Assembly (NCBI RefSeq): GCF_001988955.1
Contig: NZ_CP014263.1
Span: 744,001 to 808,000 of the forward strand
Direction: 5' to 3'
DNA: 64,000 bases
Origin: Spirosoma montaniterrae
GTDB lineage: Bacteria > Bacteroidota > Bacteroidia > Cytophagales > Spirosomataceae
Below the pieces are notes generated by a model. That model was not told the origin of the DNA and made no database searches. It saw only the letters and a list, made by a program, of their open reading frames with translations. Position numbers and translations under genes: made by a program. Of the stretch, positions 45,207 to 56,086 are shown piece after piece. Numbering within the stretch: the stretch's first letter is position 1; every line of letters starts with the position of its first letter.

Positions 45207-46310
45207 TTTGTTCCACCAATGCTCCGTTTTCAATGCTCCGCCAACCGTGATTGGCTCGCCAATGCGTGGAGTAGTCACGGGGATGCCCTTTTCGGCGGCA
45301 CTGACTACGAGTTGCTGAATCGGTTCGTTCCAGGCGTGATAGGCCAGCGCAAATTTGCCCCAGTGAACAGGTAGCAGCGTTTTGGCCCGCAAGTCCTGCG
45401 CGGCTGTGGCTACTTCAGTTGGAAACATGTGAATGCTGGGCCAGTCGCGGCCATATTGCCCGCATTCGAGAATCGCCAGGTCGAAGGGGCCGTAGGTTGT
45501 GCCAATCTGCTTGAACTGCCCGTCGTAGCCCGAATCGCCACCCAGAAAAAGCCGGTAGCCGTGCAGGTCGAACACAAACGAGGTCCAGAGCGTGCGGCCC
45601 CGCGCCAGACTCCGGCCCGAAAAGTGCCGCGCCGGGGTAGCCGTCAGCACGATACTGTCGGCAACCTGATGGGTTTGACCCCAGTCAAATTCTACGATGC
45701 GGTCGGGCGAGATACCCCAGCGTTCGAGGTGGGCACCTACGCCGAGAGCCGTGTAAAATTTCTTCACACGTGGGGCCAGTTCGGTAATGGTTTTGTGGTC
45801 TAAATGGTCGTAGTGGTCGTGCGAAATCACGAGCATATCGATGTCGGGCAGGTCGCTGGCAGCATACGCATCAGCTCCGGCAAAAGCCCGCCCGAACAGC
45901 GACACCGGCGACGCACTGCCGCTCAACACCGGATCGACCAAAATGGTAACCCCCTTTGATTTAATCAGGTATGAGGAATGCCCAAACCACACCACCGTCG
46001 GCACCGAGTCGGGTAGGGCGTGTAAGTTTGTTTGTACAGTGGGCAGTGGTTTCGGCGGGGTGTTAATTGGCGATTTGTTGATGTAATCGCCAATCATAGC
46101 GAAGTACGACGCACCCTGCCGCATCACGTCAGTAGGCTCTGTATTCTGAAACGAACCGTTGCGATAGTTAGGCGACTGCTGAATGCGTTCGAGTCGGGTG
46201 GTGGCCGGATCACTGCCGAAAACGGGTTGACGCAGGTAAAAAAAGCCGCCAATGGCTACCAGCAAAAGAGCAATCAGTCCAACAAGCATACTAATTTTCA
46301 GACGGTTCAT
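45201..46310 (-). CDS. MBL-fold metallo-hydrolase (NAPE-PLD/UlaG-like)
   Basis: A 369-residue hydrolase with an N-terminal membrane anchor (MLVGLIALLLVAIGGFFYL). The metal-binding HxHxDH motif is VISHDHYDHLDHKTI; preceding it is PTVVWFGHSSYLIKSKGVTILVDPV, following are FDWGQTHQVADSIVLTATPARHFSGRSLARG and FLGGDSGYDGQF, and LLPVHWGKFALAYHAWNEPI. This is the NAPE-PLD-like lipoprotein/lactonase group. Substrate unknown. The start at 46310 is preferred over 46346, whose extra residues are not hydrophobic. It is probably a periplasmic face enzyme. Confidence 0.9.
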   Translation of the reverse strand: MNRLKISMLVGLIALLLVAIGGFFYLRQPVFGSDPATTRLERIQQSPNYRNGSFQNTEPTDVMRQGASYFAMIGDYINKSPINTPPKPLPTVQTNLHALPDSVPTVVWFGHSSYLIKSKGVTILVDPVLSGSASPVSLFGRAFAGADAYAASDLPDIDMLVISHDHYDHLDHKTITELAPRVKKFYTALGVGAHLERWGISPDRIVEFDWGQTHQVADSIVLTATPARHFSGRSLARGRTLWTSFVFDLHGYRLFLGGDSGYDGQFKQIGTTYGPFDLAILECGQYGRDWPSIHMFPTEVATAAQDLRAKTLLPVHWGKFALAYHAWNEPIQQLVVSAAEKGIPVTTPRIGEPITVGGALKTEHWWNKL

Positions 46311-46433
46311 ATCCAGCGAACGGCGTTCGGAAGGGGCCGGTTCCACACCGTCGGAATATACGCCCGTGGCTGATTGCTCTATGTGGTAATCGTTCTCCGC
46401 TACGCCATAGACGATTGAGAGCGACTGGACATA

Positions 46434-49400
46434 TTAAGGCTTTATTAGTTTGAGGGTGGTGTGCTGCCCGTCGGTGCCGATCTGCAGGAGATACACCCCG
46501 CCGGGTCGGGCCTGCATGTCCCACTCGATAAGGTGTTTGGTATCAGCCTGTTCCCACTGCTGCTCCCGCAGCACCTGCCCGTTCAGGTCGGTCAACTGCG
46601 CCCGCAGCCGCTGCCCGCCCGCGCCCGTCACGACCGCCCGCAGCCAGCCGCCCTCTACCGGGTTGGGGGCAATAATTACCCGTAGGGGTGTTTCCAACTG
46701 AGCCGCTACCCGGCCTCCCGGTGCCACACAGCCCGCGTTGACGACCACCGCAAACGGCCCGGCCCAGGTGAAGCTGCCGTTGGCAGCAAAAATCTTACAG
46801 AAATAGGTAGCCGTAGTCTGTACGCTCACCAGCGTCAGGCTGGCCGTGCCTGTACCCACCTGAACGCCCACTACGTTGATGAGCCGGTTGGCGGGTAGTT
46901 GCCCACCCCGATACCATTCGTAGCGCGTACCGGTAGTGCCTGCCGTGAGTACCACCTGACTACCCCGGCAAACGGTCTGGCTGGCGGGCGTGACCACCAC
47001 CGGAGCCGTTACCGTCAGGCTGAAGAGTGTGACCGGGCTGATACAGCCGTTGGCATTGGTCTGACTGACCGAGAAGTTCTGAACCCCCGCCGTGCTGATG
47101 TTGGCTGTTGGCGGATCGAGCAGCCCCGTTACGCCCGAGAAGCTCAGCGCATTGCCGGTTGCCTCCACAAATCCGGTCAGCGACACCGGCGTTGGACTTG
47201 CGGTCAGGCTTCGGCTCTGGCTCGATAGGGCCGGAGCCGCCGGACGGGGCAGCACCGTAAGCGACGTAGTAGCTGTGGCCGTACAGCCGTTTGGCCCTGC
47301 GGCCAATACTGTAAAGCTATAGCTGGCCGTACTAAGCTCGGACACGGCGACCGTGTTGCTGGTGCCGGTGCTAATGACCCCGCTGCCACCCACAAAAGTG
47401 TAGCTGGTGAGTCCTGCCGTAGCCGACAGGTTTACTACGTTGCCCGCGCAGACGTTGGTACTACTCAGGGCCAGGCTGGGGGCGGTGTTGTTGAGCGTGA
47501 GGGTAACGAGTTGGCTGGCCGTGCTGGAACAACCGCCCGCCGAGGTGACCGTTACCGAGTAGGTGCCGCTGGCGGTCAGGCTGCGGCTGGCGGTGGTGCT
47601 GTTATCGTCCCAGCGGTAGGTGCCTCCGCCGGTGGCCGAAATGGAAACGGTTGGCGAAGCACAGGTAAGCGTCAGGTTTGTAGGCAGGTTGATGCCCGCT
47701 GTAGGTAATGCCTGCACACTCAACGTAGTGCTACTCGCCACTGTGGTGCCGTTAGCCCCGATAGTGAGCGTGAAGGTCTGTTGGCCCGAACCACTAGCCG
47801 TCAGCGTTTGGCTGAAGGACGCGCCCGTAGCCGTGCCGCTCACTGGCCCTGTGCCGTTGGTGAGGGTAAAGTTGTACGCTCCCGTCACGTCGCCCACCGT
47901 CGCCGTGAACGTAGCTACGCTGCCCACGCAGACCGTAGCGGCTGTAGGGGCAAAGCCCGCCAGAGTGGGGGCGGGATTAACGGTGACGGTAACGCTGGTG
48001 GTGCTCGTACAGCCCGCAGCGTTGACGCCCGTCACAGAGTAGGTGGTGCTACCCACACCGGGCGTAGCCGTGAAGCTGCTGCCGGTTGTTCCGTCGGTCC
48101 AAGTATAGGAGGTGCCGCCCGTTGCGGTGAGCGTAACGGTCTGCCCGCTGGTGATGGTTAGGCCGGGGCTGGCCGAAACCGTTACCGTAAACGCTGCCGG
48201 TGCGTCCTGAAACTCCACCGCGCCCATATCTACGCGCCCGCCGAAGATGCGCGGATTGCCCGCGAGGTCCGTTTGTGGCAGGGCCGTGACGGAGAATGGC
48301 CCGGTGGCGGCTGTGGCACTGCTGGGGTCACCGGCGTCGATGGCCGGGGCGCAGGCGTTGAGAGCCACGCTGGCCGTGCTGACAAAAGGCGAGGTGATGG
48401 TGGTGAGGTTGCCGGGGCCTGTGACATCCACGCCCGTAGTGTTGTCGAAGAGCGAGTAACTGGCAGTGCGTGTACCACCAAAAAAGGTATTGCTGCCTCC
48501 ATTACCAAAAAACACGCAATTGGTTAGAAAACCTGCACTACCATTTGCATAAATAGCCCCCCCAAAAGCAAAAGCACCGGCTCTGTTGTTTTGAAATGAA
48601 TTATTGACCAATGTGATGGTATTCGTAGTCCAGATTGCCCCGCCATTAAACCTACACTGATTACCGATGAATGAGGTGTTATAGCTAAATAGGGTGCCTG
48701 CATTTATATTTATTGCCCCTCCAAGTCCAGAAGGGGCATTGTTATTTTGAAACGAGCAGTTCACCAGCGTCAGCGAGCTGCTCGAACCGTCCTGACAGAT
48801 TGCCCCACCGGAAAAAGCCTGATTGTTGCGAAATAAGCAGTTTGTAAGCTGAAGCGAACTAAAAACACTTAAAATCGCACCACCAAAATTGATGTTTCCC
48901 GAAGCTGTCGTGTTAAGTTCGAACAAACAGTTATTCACACGGACACTGGAAGAGCTACGAAAATGCATACCCCCACCCCCGGCATTGTCGCCAGAGGTGG
49001 CGTCGGCATTGCCCCCCGTAATCACAAAGCCATCGAGCAGAGCCGTGTTGTTGAGGTTTGAGCCATTAGGGTGATAAAACACATGGAAACTATTATCGGT
49101 CGTGCTGGTGGGGTCACCAATCTCCCCGCTGAGGGTGGTGCTACTGGGGTTCCCCGCGTTGGGGCTGGTCAAGGGGCGGCTGCTCAGGCTCGTTTCGTTG
49201 CCTGCAAAGCCGCCGTAGATACGCACGTTGTTCCGCATCTGGAAGCTAATGGTGCGGTCGGTGCTGGTGGTAGGCCGGTAGATACCCGCTGCTACCCATA
49301 CCTCCCCGCTGCACGAAGTAGCCGAGTTGATGGCGGTTTGCAACATCGTGCCGGGGTAGGCGTTGGCCCAGCTACTGCCATTCTGCAAACCCGCCCCGCT

Positions 49401-52400
49401 CTGGGTCACATACACTACTGAATAACACAACGGCGCATTGACGGTCACGGTCACACTGGTGTTGCTCCTGCACCCGGCCGTGCTCGCGCCCGTGACCGAG
49501 TAGGGGGTATCGCTGGCAGGTGTGGCCGTGAAACTGCTGCCGGTGCTGCCGCCCGTCCAGGTGTAGCTGCTGGCCCCTGAGGCCGTGAGGGTAACAGTCT
49601 GTCCGTTCGTGATGGTCAGCGAGGGATTGGCTGTGACCGTCAGGCTGGGCGGCACGTTCAGCGTTGCACTAACCGACACGGTCCGGGTGCAGGCATTGGT
49701 GTTATCAGTGGCGGTAAAATATAATGGCAGGCTGCCGGGTGCGCTCAGGTTAGTGGGCGTGAATGTATTTGTGTTCTGGTCATAGGTTCCTGCCGGGGTA
49801 GTCAGGCCCGCATCGGTGTACCAGGTGCTGCCCGCCGAAAAGCTGTTAGCCCCGCCAATTTGTAGTGCGGTGGCCGACGTAGTGCCGCACACGCTAAACG
49901 AATTTACAACCAGCGCGTTGTTGGTCACGTTGGGAATGGGGTTGCCCTGCGGATACGAGATAACGCCGTTGTTGGTCAGCGTGCCGTTGTTGCTGTGGGG
50001 TTGGGTGGTGCTGACGGTGAAGAAACCGACGTTGGTCAGCGAGTTGGTATTGAGCAGATTATCGCCAATGTTCAGCGTGGCACAGGCACCGTTACTGAAC
50101 GTCCCTGCGTTGGCAATGGCATTACCCCCAATGCTACCCGACATCCCGATGCTGACCGTACCCCCGTTGTTGAACGTCGTAAGCAGTTCGTTCGTAATCC
50201 CGTCCTGATTAGCCGCCGTCTGGTCGATCTGGAGCAAGCCACCGGGCAGGTTGTTGAACACCGCTGCCACTGTACCCGTGCCATTGCCATTCAAAAGCCC
50301 CCGCTCGCCTAACGGCACATTATTGCCCATTTTGATCTGGCCGGCGTTGAAAAACGCACTCGCGTTGGTCAGCCCCCGTGTAACCCGGTCTAATTGGATA
50401 CTGGCCCCGGCCGTGTTGGAGAAGGAAGTTCCGGTATTCAAAATTCCCACCCCCGTATTGGCGACAGAACCGATGACTATCTTCCCATCATTACCGAACG
50501 TCCCCGCTACGTTACGGACCGCATTGCCGGGTGCCCTGTCGGCTCTGATTTCGCCCGTAGCGTTGTTGGTAAACGTACCCTGATTCTGAATGCCATCCGC
50601 TGCCGAAAAGTCGATGTTGCCAATGGTCAGCGTGGCCGAGTTGATAAACGTAGCGAAGTTGGTGATGCCTCTAACCGATGCCCGGTTAATGCTGATGTCG
50701 CCACCCGTCGTATTGGTAAAGCTGGCTTGATTGGTGATGCCATTCCCGCCGACACTGACCGACGCGCCGATGGTAATGGTGGCCGAATTGATGAAACTAC
50801 CGCTGGCCCCCCCGTTGAATATAGCTGCCCCCGTACTTGCCGTCACCTGGTCAATCGTAATCAGCCCGCCAGCGTTGTTCTGAAACGTAGCCTGATTGAG
50901 TATCCCGTTGTCATTGACTGTTGCCGACCCTCCAATGGTGATGGTGCCTGAATTGATAAAGGTAGCCGCTGTACCCGACGGATTCCGCAGAGCCTGAGCC
51001 GTGGTGCGGTCGATGCTGATACGTCCGGTGTTGGTGAAGGTTCCCCGATTCCACAGACCAAACTGGCTGGTACTGGCGGTAATGTCGATAACAATCTGTC
51101 CGTCGTTGGTCACCGTTCCGCCACTAAACAGCGCGTTTGTAAAGCCACCGAGGGTCTTTGAGCCGTTGATGGTCAAACTCCCCGCACTGCTGATACTGAG
51201 CGAAGCCCCGCTTTGCACCTCCACCGAGAAGGCCACCGCCGTGGTACTGAGAATGGGTTGATTGGCCGGCCCCGACGGAATCACGACATCGCTCGTGGCC
51301 GTAGGTACGTTGCTCGATGCCCAGTTGCCCGCCGTGTTCCAGTCGCGGCTGGTGCAGCCCGTCCACGTGACTAAGCCGGGTGTGGCCCCAGCCTGAAACT
51401 CGACCGCGCCCATATCGACCACGCACCCCACAATGCGCGGATTGCCCGCCAAATCGGTGGTGATGCCCGCCAGCCCCGGTGCGTTGTTGTTGCCCGCGTT
51501 GATGGCCGGCGAACCCGTTGCCAAGGATACACTGGTCGGAGACGCAAAGGGCGAGGTGGTTGTGGTAAGGTTAGTAGGGCCGGTGCTGTAGCCCGTCACG
51601 CTCTGGTCGAAGAGCGAGTAGGTAGCCGTGCTGCTGCTGTTGGTACCGTTGAAGACGGTGTTGCCGCCCCCGTTGCCCCACAGCACACTGTTGGTCAGCG
51701 TGGGGCTGCTGCTGTTGTTGTTGAAGATGGCCCCGCCGAGGTTAGTAGCCGAATTGCTCTGGAAGCTACAGTTGGTGATGGTGGGGCTACTGCCGGCATT
51801 GTTGAAGATGGCCCCGCCATTTGCAGCCGTATTGCTTTGGAAGCTACAGTTGGTAATGGTTGGGCTGGGCACCTCGCTGGCGATAGCACCGCCCCCCCCC
51901 TCGCCTGATTACCCGTGAAGCTACAGTTGGTGATGGTGGGGCTACTGCTGCCTCCGTTGTAAATGGCCCCGCCAGTGCCAAATAGTCCCGTTGCCCGATT
52001 GTTTTGGAAGCTACAGTTGGTGATCGTAGGGCTACTATTACTGTTGTGCATGGCCCCGCCATAAGCAACACTGCTATCATCACTTACATTGCTGATGAAG
52101 CTACAGTTGGTGATGGTGGGGCTACTGCTAAGATTGATCATCCCACCACCGGCGAAACCAGTCCCCCGCCCGTTAGTGGCATTTCCGCCAGTGATGACAA
52201 AGCCATCAAGCACCGCCGTGGCGTTCAGGCCATTGTTGTTGTTGCTGATTACATTGTAGCTGTTATCGCCGTTGTTAGCAGCGTTCGGCCCGTCGTCGCC
52301 CAGCAAATCGCCACTGAGTGTACTGCTGGACGGGTTACCGCTGATGGGGTTGATGGCGGGGCGTTGGCTGAGGTCGGTTTCGTTGCCCACAAAGCCCCCG

Positions 52401-52699
52401 TAGATCGCCACGCCGTTTCGCATAGCAAAGCTGATGGTTCGGTCTGTATTGGCGTTGCCACCGGGTCGGTAGGTTCCGGCAGCCACCCATACCTGCTGGT
52501 TGGCGGCACTCGCCGTAATCATGGCCTGGAGGTCGCTACTGGCATTGGCCCATGAATCCCCCGTACCTGTGCCGGTAGCGACAGGTTTTACGTAGCGGAT
52601 AGTCTGGGCCTGGGCCGAAAGGTTGCCCAGCAGGAGCAACAGAGAAATCAGACTGGCCTGAACCAGGCGGGTAATCAGGAAAAGAAAAGGTGAGCGCAT
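46434..52699 (-). CDS. Giant T9SS-secreted beta-helix protein (frameshifted at a G9 tract)
   Basis: About 2,090 residues if the frame is restored. It starts with a signal peptide (MRSPFLFLITRLVQASLISL, then NLSAQAQ), then a right-handed beta-helix with repeated SPTITNCSF(Q/T)SN units; the frame shifts at 51892-51900. A region of FTNxGxIxIg repeats, a second beta-helix (VWVAAGIYRPTTSTDRTISF), several Ig/PKD-like repeats (SYTWTGGSTGSSFTATP) and a C-terminal type A sorting domain (VIIAPNPVEGGWLRAVVTGA, ending HTTLKLIKP) follow. It is expected on the cell surface or released by T9SS. Adding one G gives a single reading frame. DNA-level tandem repeats at 51760-52135 make length variation likely. 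Confidence 0.9.
51892..51900. other. Homopolymeric C9/G9 tract interrupting the T9SS gene
   Basis: On the coding strand the tract follows NQA codons (CAGGCGA then nine G). With ten G (or seven) the frame runs on into GGAIASEVPSPTITNC; with nine it shifts to a frame that stops after about 90 codons. Tracts like this are classic slip-strand phase-variation sites and also common error sites in assemblies. Confidence 0.8.
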
Positions 52700-53006
52700 G
52701 AGTACGGTGGGATGGCGCAAAGCCAGTGTTTTAGAGTAGTGGAATGGTACGCCACGAAGAAGTGTGATGAAACGTAGCCATGCCACGGCGTCACTTATCG
52801 TTCGGTAAGTTGCTCAGAAATACCCACGGCTCTCAATAAATTTACTATTAGGTTGTATGGTTACGCCGAGTCTACAGACCTGGATAGGTCCAGACTAACA
52901 TACCTTGTCTGTATAAGCTTTGTTTGTATAAGAATCTGCCAGCCTAATGTCGACGAATCTGACTGATCTGGTCGGTCTGGCTCTGGAAGCTAAACGCCAA
53001 TCTCTC
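52700..53006. other. Non-coding stretch upstream of the T9SS gene
   Basis: No gene is seen in these 307 bp. It separates the 3' end of the outer-membrane-type gene from the T9SS gene and should hold the leftward promoter of the latter. Short inverted words (CTGGATAGGTCCAG at about 52881-52894) are present. A candidate start upstream (GTG at 52786) exists but lacks a signal peptide. Confidence 0.4.
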
Positions 53007-53771
53007 TTAGTTAAACAACGGGAACGTTAGCGCGGCATAGGCCAGCCCGGCGCGATGACGAAAGCGGTTGTTGTCGGACACAACGTCGCGATTTTGCATG
53101 GTTACGCCCACCGTAAGCCATTGATACCCAAGTTTCAACTTAATATTCTGGGTTATTTTCAGTCGGGCGTATACTTCGGTGTTTAATGTTCCTATGTCGT
53201 TGTCGCCCAGCATCCGCACGTTGAAACGGGTAGGATAGCCACGCTGCTGATTATTGGCACCCCGAAAGGGCTGTGGCACTGAACCACTGGAGTCGGGTTG
53301 GAAAAGACCCGTCGAGGAGCGATAAGTGGCCGTGCGCCATCGTCCGTAGGTTATGCCCAGCAGGTCGGCACTCGCTCCAATGTCAACAATGCCCAGATTA
53401 ACCTGCACCCGAATGCCCAGATTGGCCGATGTAGCTGTAATGAAATCGAATCGGACGGTATCGATGTTGCGTTCGACAAGCGGAGCAGCGAGGGCCGAAA
53501 AACCTGATTTCTCACGCGTAAGGCGGGCCGGGGCTGTGTAGAAATTCAGATTGTCGCCGTAATAGGGGGCAAATCGGAACGTCCAGCCAACCGAAAATCG
53601 CTTTTTCTCGCCGAGGTTCAGCAATTGATAATACGCAAACGAGGGGTTGTAATTGTCTTTAGTGTACCCCATGCCCAGATCGATACCGCTACTCAGGCGG
53701 GTCGCCACCGGCGACTGGGCAAAACTGCAAACGGATAAAAGCGTAAAAAGAGCAACGAGTATTTTTCTCAT
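53007..53771 (-). CDS. Outer-membrane beta-barrel-like protein of unknown function
   Basis: A 254-residue exported protein: signal peptide MRKILVALFTLLSVCSFAQ, then alternating amphipathic strands with aromatic-rich ends (GIDLGMGYTKDNYNPSFAYY, VGWTFRFAPYYGDNLNFYT, VNLGIVDIGASADLLGITYG, LNTEVYARLKITQNIKLKLGY quoted in parts), closing HRAGLAYAALTFPLFN with a C-terminal aromatic as in barrels. Ten to twelve strands are plausible. Family not recognised. It is a single gene upstream of the giant T9SS protein gene and in the same direction, possibly related in function, but the 307-bp gap argues against one operon. Confidence 0.7.
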   Translation of the reverse strand: MRKILVALFTLLSVCSFAQSPVATRLSSGIDLGMGYTKDNYNPSFAYYQLLNLGEKKRFSVGWTFRFAPYYGDNLNFYTAPARLTREKSGFSALAAPLVERNIDTVRFDFITATSANLGIRVQVNLGIVDIGASADLLGITYGRWRTATYRSSTGLFQPDSSGSVPQPFRGANNQQRGYPTRFNVRMLGDNDIGTLNTEVYARLKITQNIKLKLGYQWLTVGVTMQNRDVVSDNNRFRHRAGLAYAALTFPLFN

Positions 53772-53788
53772 GCGGCAAAGATAGTTCT

Positions 53789-53971
53789 GAACCAGGATTA
53801 GCCAAGATTTATAAGATTACCGCAAGATGCTACGCTGCGCTTAGTTGCTGCGCTTATTTGCTACGCTGTGGATTTGCCCATGTGCTGTACACTCCTGGCT
53901 TATCCTGATAAATCAATAAGCGCAGCATAGCATCTTGTTTTAATCTTGTGAATTCTGGCTAATCCTGGTTC
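53789..53971. repeat. GAACCAGGATT-family palindrome at the 3' end of glgB
   Basis: Left arm 53789-53843 and right arm 53917-53971 are about 55-bp imperfect inverted repeats ending GAACCAGGATTAGCCA. The right arm reads GAACCAGGATTAG in the glgB direction, and supplies the last codons and TAG stop of glgB. The centre contains further inverted words (GCTACGCTGCGCTTA). Confidence 0.88.
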
Positions 53972-56022
53972 GAAATTTTTAGCACCGTGGCGCCCAACGG
54001 AGGTAGATTAAGCCGTATTGACTGGGGGCGGCCATGCCAGGGTTCGGTTTCACTGACAATGGGTTCGCCGTTTGTAATGCCACTACCGTAGAAGTCGCGG
54101 GCGTCGGAATTGAATAGCTCGCGGTAAGTGCCGGGTGCTGGTACGCCAATGCGATAATCGGAACGTGGCACGGGCGTCATGTTCAGCACAATCAGCAGCG
54201 TGTCGGCAGGGTTATCGCCTTTGCGGGCATACGTGACAATGCTGTTTTCGCGGTCGGTGGTATCGATCCACTCGAAACCGTCGGCCTGAAACTGACGTTC
54301 AAATAAAGCGGGTTCGGTGCGGTAGAGGTTATTCAGTGCTTTTACACACGCAGCCGCGCCCTGATGCGGGGCAAAGTTGAGCAGGTGCCAGTCGAGACTG
54401 TCATCGAATTTCCACTCGGACGTCTGCCCGAATTCTCCGCCCATAAACAGCAGTTTGGAGCCGCTGTGCGTAAACATATAGCTGAACAGCAGGCGCAGGT
54501 TCGCGAACCGCTGCCACTCGTCGCCCGGCATTTTGCCCACCAGCGAGTGTTTGCCATACACCACCTCATCGTGCGAAAGGGGTAGCATGAAGTTCTCCGT
54601 GAAGGCGTAAACCGTGCTGAACGTAAACTCGTCCTGGTGAAACTTACGGAAAGCGGGGTTCCGCTCGAAATACCGCAACGTGTCGTTCATCCAGCCCATC
54701 ATCCACTTCATACCGAAGCCCAGTCCACCCACAAACACAGGCCGCGATACGCCCGGAAATGCCGTCGATTCCTCGGCAATGGTCTGTACGTCAGGATAGT
54801 TCAGGTAGATGGCTTCGTTCAGTTCTTTGAAGAGCGAGATGGCTTCGAGGTTTTCGCGCCCGCCAAAGATGTTCGGCTCCCACTCGCCCGCATTCCGCGA
54901 ATAGTCGAGATACAGCATCGACGCTACGGCATCGACGCGCAGTCCGTCGGCGTGGCAGCGGTCGAGCCAGAATAGCGCGTTTGAGAGCAGGAACGACCGC
55001 ACTTCGGGGCGTCCGTAGTTGAAGATATACGATTTCCAGTCGGGGTGATAGCCTCGGCGTGGGTCGGGGTGTTCGTAGAGGTGCGACCCGTCGAATTCAT
55101 ACAGCCCGTGGGCATCGCCCGGAAAATGACTCGGCACCCAGTCGAGAAGTACGCCAACACCAGCCTGATGGAGCCGTTCTACCAGTCCCATAAAGTCTTG
55201 CGGAGTACCGAAGCGGCTGCTGGGTGCGTAATAGCCCGTAATCTGATAGCCCCACGACGGTTCGTAAGGGTACTGCATAACGGGCATGAACTCAACGTGC
55301 GTAAAGCCCATGTCCTGAACATAAGGTACAAGCGCGTCGGCAATTTCGCCGTAGCTTAACAACCGTTCAGGGTTGGATGGGTCGCGACGCCACGAGCCGA
55401 GATGCACTTCGTAAACAGAAACGGGGGCGTTCAGGGCGTTTTTGGCTTTGCGGTTTGCCATCCACTCCTGATCGTTCCATTCGTAATAGGTGTCACGAAC
55501 GATAGACGCCGTTTTGGGGGGCACCTCCCAGAAATGGGCGTAGGGGTCGCCTTTTTCCAGTTCGCGCCCGCCTTCGTGAACGAGGAAATATTTGTAGGTT
55601 TCGCCACTGCCAATAGCTGGCACAAACAACTCCCAGATGCCCGACGAGTCCCAGCGAACATTCATTGAATGGGTGCCTTTGTCCCAGCCGTTGAAGTTGC
55701 CGATGACCGATACGTAGCGGGCCGATGGTGCCCAAACGGCGAAATAAGTGCCTACAACGCCGTTATGCTCTACGACGTGCGAACCAAATTTTTCGTACAG
55801 TTTCTGGTGCTTACCCGCCCGAAACAAATAGATGTCGAATTCGGTAAAGCGCGAATATGGGCCACTGCCGACCGGAGCAGCGTCGGATTGCGCCGGTGCT
55901 GGTTCGGCAGTGGGCTGAAGTACGTCGGCAGCAGCTTTTTTTGCCTTGCCTGCGCGGCTGACGGGTTTGGGGATATTCGTAGAATCGGGTGCTGATTCGG
56001 CAGATGCGATGCGTTTCGCCAT
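53959..56022 (-). CDS. glgB: 1,4-alpha-glucan branching enzyme GlgB
   Basis: A 687-residue GH13 branching enzyme that makes alpha-1,6 branches in glycogen. The N-terminal CBM48 module (YEKFGSHVVEHNGVVGTYFAVW, APSARYVSVIGNFNGWDKGTH) is preceded by about 45 residues rich in Ala, Pro and Lys that are not part of the family core. The catalytic residues are the Asp in DGLRVDAVASML, the Glu in IAEESTAFPGVS and the Asp of LSHDEVVYGK. The C-terminus, KISNQD then stop, is encoded by the palindrome at 53789-53971. The SDR and maltokinase genes lie upstream in the same direction, and maltokinase points to the maltose-1-phosphate (GlgE) route. Confidence 0.96.
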   Translation of the reverse strand: MAKRIASAESAPDSTNIPKPVSRAGKAKKAAADVLQPTAEPAPAQSDAAPVGSGPYSRFTEFDIYLFRAGKHQKLYEKFGSHVVEHNGVVGTYFAVWAPSARYVSVIGNFNGWDKGTHSMNVRWDSSGIWELFVPAIGSGETYKYFLVHEGGRELEKGDPYAHFWEVPPKTASIVRDTYYEWNDQEWMANRKAKNALNAPVSVYEVHLGSWRRDPSNPERLLSYGEIADALVPYVQDMGFTHVEFMPVMQYPYEPSWGYQITGYYAPSSRFGTPQDFMGLVERLHQAGVGVLLDWVPSHFPGDAHGLYEFDGSHLYEHPDPRRGYHPDWKSYIFNYGRPEVRSFLLSNALFWLDRCHADGLRVDAVASMLYLDYSRNAGEWEPNIFGGRENLEAISLFKELNEAIYLNYPDVQTIAEESTAFPGVSRPVFVGGLGFGMKWMMGWMNDTLRYFERNPAFRKFHQDEFTFSTVYAFTENFMLPLSHDEVVYGKHSLVGKMPGDEWQRFANLRLLFSYMFTHSGSKLLFMGGEFGQTSEWKFDDSLDWHLLNFAPHQGAAACVKALNNLYRTEPALFERQFQADGFEWIDTTDRENSIVTYARKGDNPADTLLIVLNMTPVPRSDYRIGVPAPGTYRELFNSDARDFYGSGITNGEPIVSETEPWHGRPQSIRLNLPPLGATVLKISNQD

Positions 56023-56086
56023 AGGTTGGATTCGTAATGAATTACTTTGTTGAACGGATAAGGGAGCGGAAAGTTAGGAAAAAAGG

